Positions 4,444 through 7,819 of a stretch of 7,819 bases of DNA are shown here, piece by piece. Source of the stretch: JBJXGF01 sp046153015 (GTDB lineage: Bacteria > Actinomycetota > Acidimicrobiia > Acidimicrobiales > CAIXPF01). The translations under genes were made by a program, and so were the position numbers. The stretch's first letter is position 1. The number at the start of each line of letters is the position of its first letter. The stretch lies in assembly GCA_046153015.1 (NCBI GenBank), contig JBJXGF010000340.1, positions 1 through 7,819 of the forward strand, written 5' to 3'. The notes under the pieces were generated by a model. That model was given only the letters and a program-made list of their open reading frames with translations, searched no databases and was not told where the DNA came from.

Positions 4444-7131
4444 TCATCGAGCGCTGTTGGGGGGAGGTCCTTCGGCTTCGAGGGCTTGGCGGGCGAGTTC
4501 GATCTGCTCTCGGGCGTAGTGCACGGCGTCGGTTGGTCCCATGGCGGCGCCGACCGCGGCCCAGCGTTCGTAGGCCGCCTCGCCCAGGCTGGTGCGAAGG
4601 CGGCTGGGGAGCGAGCCGCCCATGGTCTTGCGCAGCGGGCTGAGTTGGGTGACGGCGCTGTGTAGGGCGGCGGCGGTTTCGGGTTGTCGGAGACGGTCGA
4701 AGAGCGAGGCGAGGCCGAGGAGCGTGTTCGCGACGTTGGTGACGTTGCCGGCGTCGTGGAACGAGACAATGGCGCTGTCGTAGAGCGTGAGGGCCCGATT
4801 GAGGTCGCCGTGGGTGGCTGGGTTGGCTTCGAGTCGGGCAGCGGATACGGCGATGCCGGCCTCCCAGAACGGCAGCCGATGGTCCCTCGCGTAGGCGAGG
4901 CCTTGACGGTAGAAGTCCAGCGCTCTGACGGGGTCGTCGCGCTCACACGCGAACCCGCTGTCGACCAGCGCGAAGGCGACGAAGAACGGGTTGGCGTGGG
5001 CCCGGGCTGCCGCCAGCGTCTCCTCGGCTATGGCCGCGGCCTCTTCGCCCCGGCCGAGCAGCACCAGCAGCATGGTCTGCCCGCAACGGCCATAGACGTG
5101 GGCGGGCCCGGTCTGGGCGGCCAGGTCGGCGGCTATCGTCAAGGCCCGTCCGGCCCGGCCGGCGTAGAGGCAGGCCACCGCCTCCCAGTAGCGGCTCCAG
5201 GCGTGGGGGAAGGCGTCGGCGCCCGCATCGGCCTCCAGCCGCACGGCGGTCTCGACGTAGGCGACGCCAACGTCGGCACGCCCCGTGTAGGAGCAGAGGC
5301 TGGCCGCGGCATACAGGCGCGCCGATTGCGCGAGGCCGGCGTCGGTCGCGGCGGGGAGGAGCTCTTCGGCCCAGCCGACCGGCTCAAGACGCTGCAGCGC
5401 GAACCCCAGCATGGTGGCATGCGCAGCGATCGCGGCGGCGGTGACCAGCTGGGACCGGTCGGTGGCCCAGCGGAACCCGGCCCGCAGGTTGGCGAGCTCG
5501 ACGTCGACCCAATCGAGCGCAGCCCGCTGGTCGGCCCCGTCCCACAGCTCCCAGCGGGAGATGGCCTGCGCGGCGTAGTAGCCGGCGTGACGGTCGCGTA
5601 GCTGGTCGACAGAAGTGGTGGCGGCGAGCTGCTCCTCGGCGTACTGGCGGATCGTTTCCAGCACCGAGTAGCGGGCCCGGCCGCCGTGCTGCCCGACGGC
5701 GAGTAGGGACTTGCGGACCAGCGAATCCAGCCGATCCAGCACGCCGTACTCGTCGGGGCCGTCGCTGAGCGCGGCGGCGGCGGCGGCATCGAACCCGCCG
5801 GCGAACACCGAGCAGCGGTTCAGGAGCGCCCGTTCGTCATCGTCGAGCAGGTCATAGGACCAGCTCACGGCGTGGCGCAGCGTCTGGTGGCGTTCCAGCC
5901 CGCGGCGGCCCCCGGTCAGAAGGCGGAATCGGTCACCGAGACGGTCGCGGACGTCCTGTGGGCTCATCGAGACCATCCGGGCCGCGGCCAGCTCGATCGC
6001 CAACGCGATGCCGTCCAACCGGTCACAGATCTCCGCCACCGCACGCGCGTCGGCAGCGTCGCTCACGACGAACCCGGCGTTCACCGAGCGGGCGCGTTCC
6101 ACGAACAACTCCGCCGCGGCCGACGCGGCTCCGTCCCGGACATCGAGGGGCGGCACCGCCCACAACTGCTCGGCCCCCACCCGCAGCCCCTCCCGGCTGG
6201 TGGCGAGCACCCTCACCGCCGAGCTGCGAGCGAGGATGGTCTCCACCACACCGGCGGCGGCGTCCAGGACATGCTCACAGTTGTCCAACACCAGCAGCAC
6301 CCGGCGGGCCGACAGGGCCTGGGCAACGCTGGCTGTGATCGACATCCCGTGCAGCGGGGTCACGCCCAAGGTCGTGGCGACCACGTCCGCCACTGCGGCG
6401 GGGTCACCGACAGCGGCCAACTCGACCAGCCACACCCCGTCAGGGAACTCCGCCGTCAACTCCGCGGCGACCTCGACCGCCAGGCGGGTCTTGCCGACAC
6501 CGCCCACCCCAGTGAGGGTCACCAGACGATGCGCGCGCACCAGCTCGATGAGCTCTTTCGTCTCGGCCTGGCGGCCCACGAAGCTGGTCGACCACACCGC
6601 CAAGTTGCCCGGCACGGCGTCCAGGGTCCTGAGCGGCGGGAACTCCGCTCTCAGGCCGTCCGCGCGGACCTGGTAGAGGTGTTCGCGGCCCGCCAGGTCT
6701 CGTAGGCGACGCTCACCCAGATCGACCAGCATGTCGCTTGACACCAACGCTGCGCTGGAGGAAGCGACAAGGATCTGGCCGGCGTGGCCCACCGCCATCA
6801 CCCTCGCCGCCCGGTTCACGACGGGCCCGAAGTAGTCGCCTTCGCGCTCTTGAGCCTCGCCGGTGGCGATGCCCATCCGCACGGGCAGACCCAGCCGAAG
6901 TTGCGCGTCGATGGCTGCGGCGACCGCGTCGCCGGCCACGGAGAACGCGACGCACACCCCATCACCGCTGTGCTTGAACAACCAGCCGCCATGCAAGGCG
7001 ATCACGGCGCGCAAGACCTCGTCATGGGCAGCCAACGCCCCGCGCATCGCCTCAGGGTCGAACTCCCAGCGGCGCGTTGAACCCTCGATGTCGGTGAACA
7101 AGAACGTCACAGTCCCCGATGGGTGCACCAC
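4444..7131 (-). CDS. Class III adenylyl cyclase fused to NB-ARC/STAND ATPase and TPR-like region
   Basis: This encodes 895 residues. The N-terminal cyclase domain (about 5-155) keeps every catalytic residue: metal Asp14 (FTDIEGST) and Asp57 (HSGDG), adenine-selecting Lys53 and Asp99 (GDYFGP), and transition-state Asn106 and Arg110 (VNRAAR). It should convert ATP to cAMP, probably as a dimer. Next is FVGRQAE (184-190), then an NB-ARC ATPase with Walker A GVGGVGKT (208-215), Walker B LLVLDN (279-284), sensor-like ATSRE (310-314), a GLPL-like GIALAIELAA (374-383) and SWSYDLL (423-429). Residues from about 520 to 880 are helical, alanine-rich and TPR-like, the usual ligand-sensing part of STAND switches. 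There is no signal peptide or membrane helix, so it is cytosolic. Mycobacterial relatives often end in a LuxR-type HTH; none is present here, so the output is likely cAMP rather than DNA binding. Start GTG 7131 (or 7128) is forced by an in-frame TAG at 7143-7141. The SnoaL-like gene follows. Confidence 0.92.
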   Translation of the reverse strand: MVHPSGTVTFLFTDIEGSTRRWEFDPEAMRGALAAHDEVLRAVIALHGGWLFKHSGDGVCVAFSVAGDAVAAAIDAQLRLGLPVRMGIATGEAQEREGDYFGPVVNRAARVMAVGHAGQILVASSSAALVSSDMLVDLGERRLRDLAGREHLYQVRADGLRAEFPPLRTLDAVPGNLAVWSTSFVGRQAETKELIELVRAHRLVTLTGVGGVGKTRLAVEVAAELTAEFPDGVWLVELAAVGDPAAVADVVATTLGVTPLHGMSITASVAQALSARRVLLVLDNCEHVLDAAAGVVETILARSSAVRVLATSREGLRVGAEQLWAVPPLDVRDGAASAAAELFVERARSVNAGFVVSDAADARAVAEICDRLDGIALAIELAAARMVSMSPQDVRDRLGDRFRLLTGGRRGLERHQTLRHAVSWSYDLLDDDERALLNRCSVFAGGFDAAAAAALSDGPDEYGVLDRLDSLVRKSLLAVGQHGGRARYSVLETIRQYAEEQLAATTSVDQLRDRHAGYYAAQAISRWELWDGADQRAALDWVDVELANLRAGFRWATDRSQLVTAAAIAAHATMLGFALQRLEPVGWAEELLPAATDAGLAQSARLYAAASLCSYTGRADVGVAYVETAVRLEADAGADAFPHAWSRYWEAVACLYAGRAGRALTIAADLAAQTGPAHVYGRCGQTMLLVLLGRGEEAAAIAEETLAAARAHANPFFVAFALVDSGFACERDDPVRALDFYRQGLAYARDHRLPFWEAGIAVSAARLEANPATHGDLNRALTLYDSAIVSFHDAGNVTNVANTLLGLASLFDRLRQPETAAALHSAVTQLSPLRKTMGGSLPSRLRTSLGEAAYERWAAVGAAMGPTDAVHYAREQIELARQALEAEGPPPNSAR

Positions 7132-7137
7132 AGCCCG

Positions 7138-7143
7138 AGACTA
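7138..7143 (-). promoter_or_regulatory. -10 element for a leaderless cyclase-ATPase mRNA
   Basis: On the minus strand TAGTCT (7143-7138) matches the actinobacterial -10 consensus TANNNT. It is followed by six bases and then GTG 7131, so a transcript starting on the G of GTG would place the hexamer at exactly -12 to -7. No Shine-Dalgarno sequence precedes the GTG, which agrees with leaderless translation. The -35 region (around GGTGAG) is poor. Confidence 0.45.
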
Positions 7144-7439
7144 CGCCGGGACCGGCCATCCTCACCGACCCGCCCGACGCCACCTCCGTTCCCACGCAAC
7201 CAGGGGAACGCCGGGCCAGACACCGGGTTGTAAAGGTCGTCGCACTGACGCTCAGGACCGTCGATGGCCATGACGCATCGGTATTCACCGATGGTTTCCC
7301 GATCTTCCTACACTTCTGCTGCGGACTGCTGGCCCCCCTGGCCACCCGGGCCCGTCAGCCGACAGCAGGCCTGCCCGTCACCTGCCTGGATGGCAGGCAG
7401 GACGGCCGCACCGAGATGGTTCCGAGGTTCACCATGATC
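7144..7439. other. Intergenic stretch upstream of the cyclase-ATPase gene
   Basis: There are about 300 bases between the cyclase-ATPase start and the ISAzo13-type remnant. Frames cross it on both strands but show no recognised motif. It holds the presumed cyclase promoter at its left edge and a hairpin at 7381-7401. Confidence 0.35.
7381..7401. repeat. Perfect 8-bp inverted repeat with 5-base loop
   Basis: CCTGCCTG (7381-7388) and CAGGCAGG (7394-7401) are exact reverse complements around GATGG. There is no T-run on either side. It sits between the ISAzo13-type remnant and the cyclase-ATPase gene and could block read-through from the remnant, but this is inference. Confidence 0.5.
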
Positions 7440-7780
7440 CGATCGACGAGGGAAGCGCCCAACTGTGCCCCCGCCGTCGCGTAGTCGCCGACCAGCTCCC
7501 CTTCTTGCAGTCGATGCGGAACACCGGCCGGGCGGCAGCGAGATGCTCGCCGGCCTGGGTGTTGCGCAGCGGCGACATCGGGCGCCCCGCGACTCAGGCT
7601 CGACCAACGAGTCGAGCACCACCAGCAGATCGGGATCGAGATCGACCGCCTTCTTGCGGCCAGTTCAGCGGCGCCGACGTTCAAGGTCTTGCGCGACAGA
7701 CCCGTCGCCTCCGCCACCCGAGCCTGACCGCCCCGACCCAACACGGCGACCATGGCCACCGCCACCAGCGCCGCCGCCAC
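7440..7780 (-). pseudogene. ISAzo13-type transposase remnant with several internal deletions
   Basis: Recognisable blocks appear in correct order but in changing frames on the minus strand: ALGRGG-like VLGRGGQARVAEATGLSRKT (about 7743-7684), KKAVDLDPDLLVVLDSLVEP followed by ESRG (7655-7584), MSPLR directly followed by NTQAGEHLAAARPVFRIDCKK (about 7579-7500), then ELVGDYATAG (7499-7470). Intact ISAzo13 transposases have these same blocks, but with about 20-25 residues before GRGG, a linker before AGRKK and about 60-100 residues between MSPLRW and the QAGEHL segment. So at least three stretches have been deleted, and the frame has shifted at least twice. The start of the frame is GTG 7780, close to a possible element end at the window edge. 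The remainder of the transposase (the C-terminal catalytic half) is missing. The fragment is inactive. Confidence 0.7.
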
Positions 7781-7804
7781 TCATCTAACAAAGGGAACGC
7801 CGCC

Positions 7805-7819
7805 GAGACGAACCGTCTC
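7805..7819. repeat. Palindrome at the window edge
   Basis: GAGACG (7805-7810) and CGTCTC (7814-7819) are reverse complements around AAC. The position just upstream of the ISAzo13-type remnant suggests part of an element terminus, but the window ends here. Confidence 0.35.

Noticed and set aside
4684..6705. Long plus-strand open frames (305 and 277 codons) opposite the cyclase-ATPase gene
   Set aside because: They lie antisense to a gene with clear domains, are rich in Gly/Arg/Pro/His and show no motifs. They are artefacts of high-GC coding DNA.
7119..7484. A 121-codon plus-strand open frame upstream of the cyclase gene
   Set aside because: It has no motif, overlaps the cyclase promoter region and the ISAzo13-type remnant antisense, and has no convincing ribosome-binding site.

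Overview
The window is high-GC DNA (roughly two thirds G+C by eye). The intact-looking genes use codons that mostly end in G or C and include GTG starts. The best-recognised proteins (a class III cyclase fused to an NB-ARC ATPase, IS21/IS256/ISAzo13-type transposases with actinobacterial flavour, and a SnoaL-like protein) point to an actinomycete, probably of the mycobacterial, pseudonocardial or Frankia kind. The assignment is from pattern recognition, not from a search.

Left part (1-2125). There is about 680 bp with no convincing gene. It is followed by two overlapping plus-strand genes of unknown function (685-1065 and 1062-1316) that look intact and translationally coupled. Immediately downstream is a fragment of a metzincin-type zinc protease that keeps the zinc-binding motif and the Met-turn but little else. 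About 500 bp of non-coding DNA follows. A diverged repeat of about 72 bp occurs on both sides of this gene cluster (378-449 and 1713-1783, 72% identical by hand alignment).

Middle part (2126-3869) is an insertion-sequence graveyard. It holds a plus-strand HTH transposase start with a two-base frameshift (2162-2475), a perfect 11-bp hairpin (2566-2595), a minus-strand IS21-type transposase core with a one-base deletion and no third acidic residue (2995-3357), a short tandem duplication at its edge (3341-3397), and a minus-strand IS256-type remnant in which a large internal deletion joins the central region to the C-terminus (3511-3744).

Right part (3870-7819) carries the main functional content, all on the minus strand. 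An 895-residue protein (7131-4444) joins a complete class III adenylyl cyclase domain to an NB-ARC/STAND ATPase and a TPR-like sensor region. Its GTG start has no Shine-Dalgarno sequence but has a TANNNT -10 hexamer at exactly -12 to -7, as expected of a leaderless mRNA. After a 154-bp gap comes a 139-residue SnoaL/NTF2-fold protein (4289-3870). The gap contains a 9-bp direct repeat close to the SnoaL start. Upstream of the cyclase gene lies a multiply deleted ISAzo13-type transposase remnant (7780-7440).

Taken together, this is a genome-plasticity region in which decayed insertion sequences surround a few intact genes. The cyclase-ATPase is the most likely source of new biology: a STAND switch whose output would be cAMP. 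The overlapping unknown gene pair is the best candidate for an undescribed small system. No CRISPR array, tRNA or rRNA was seen.
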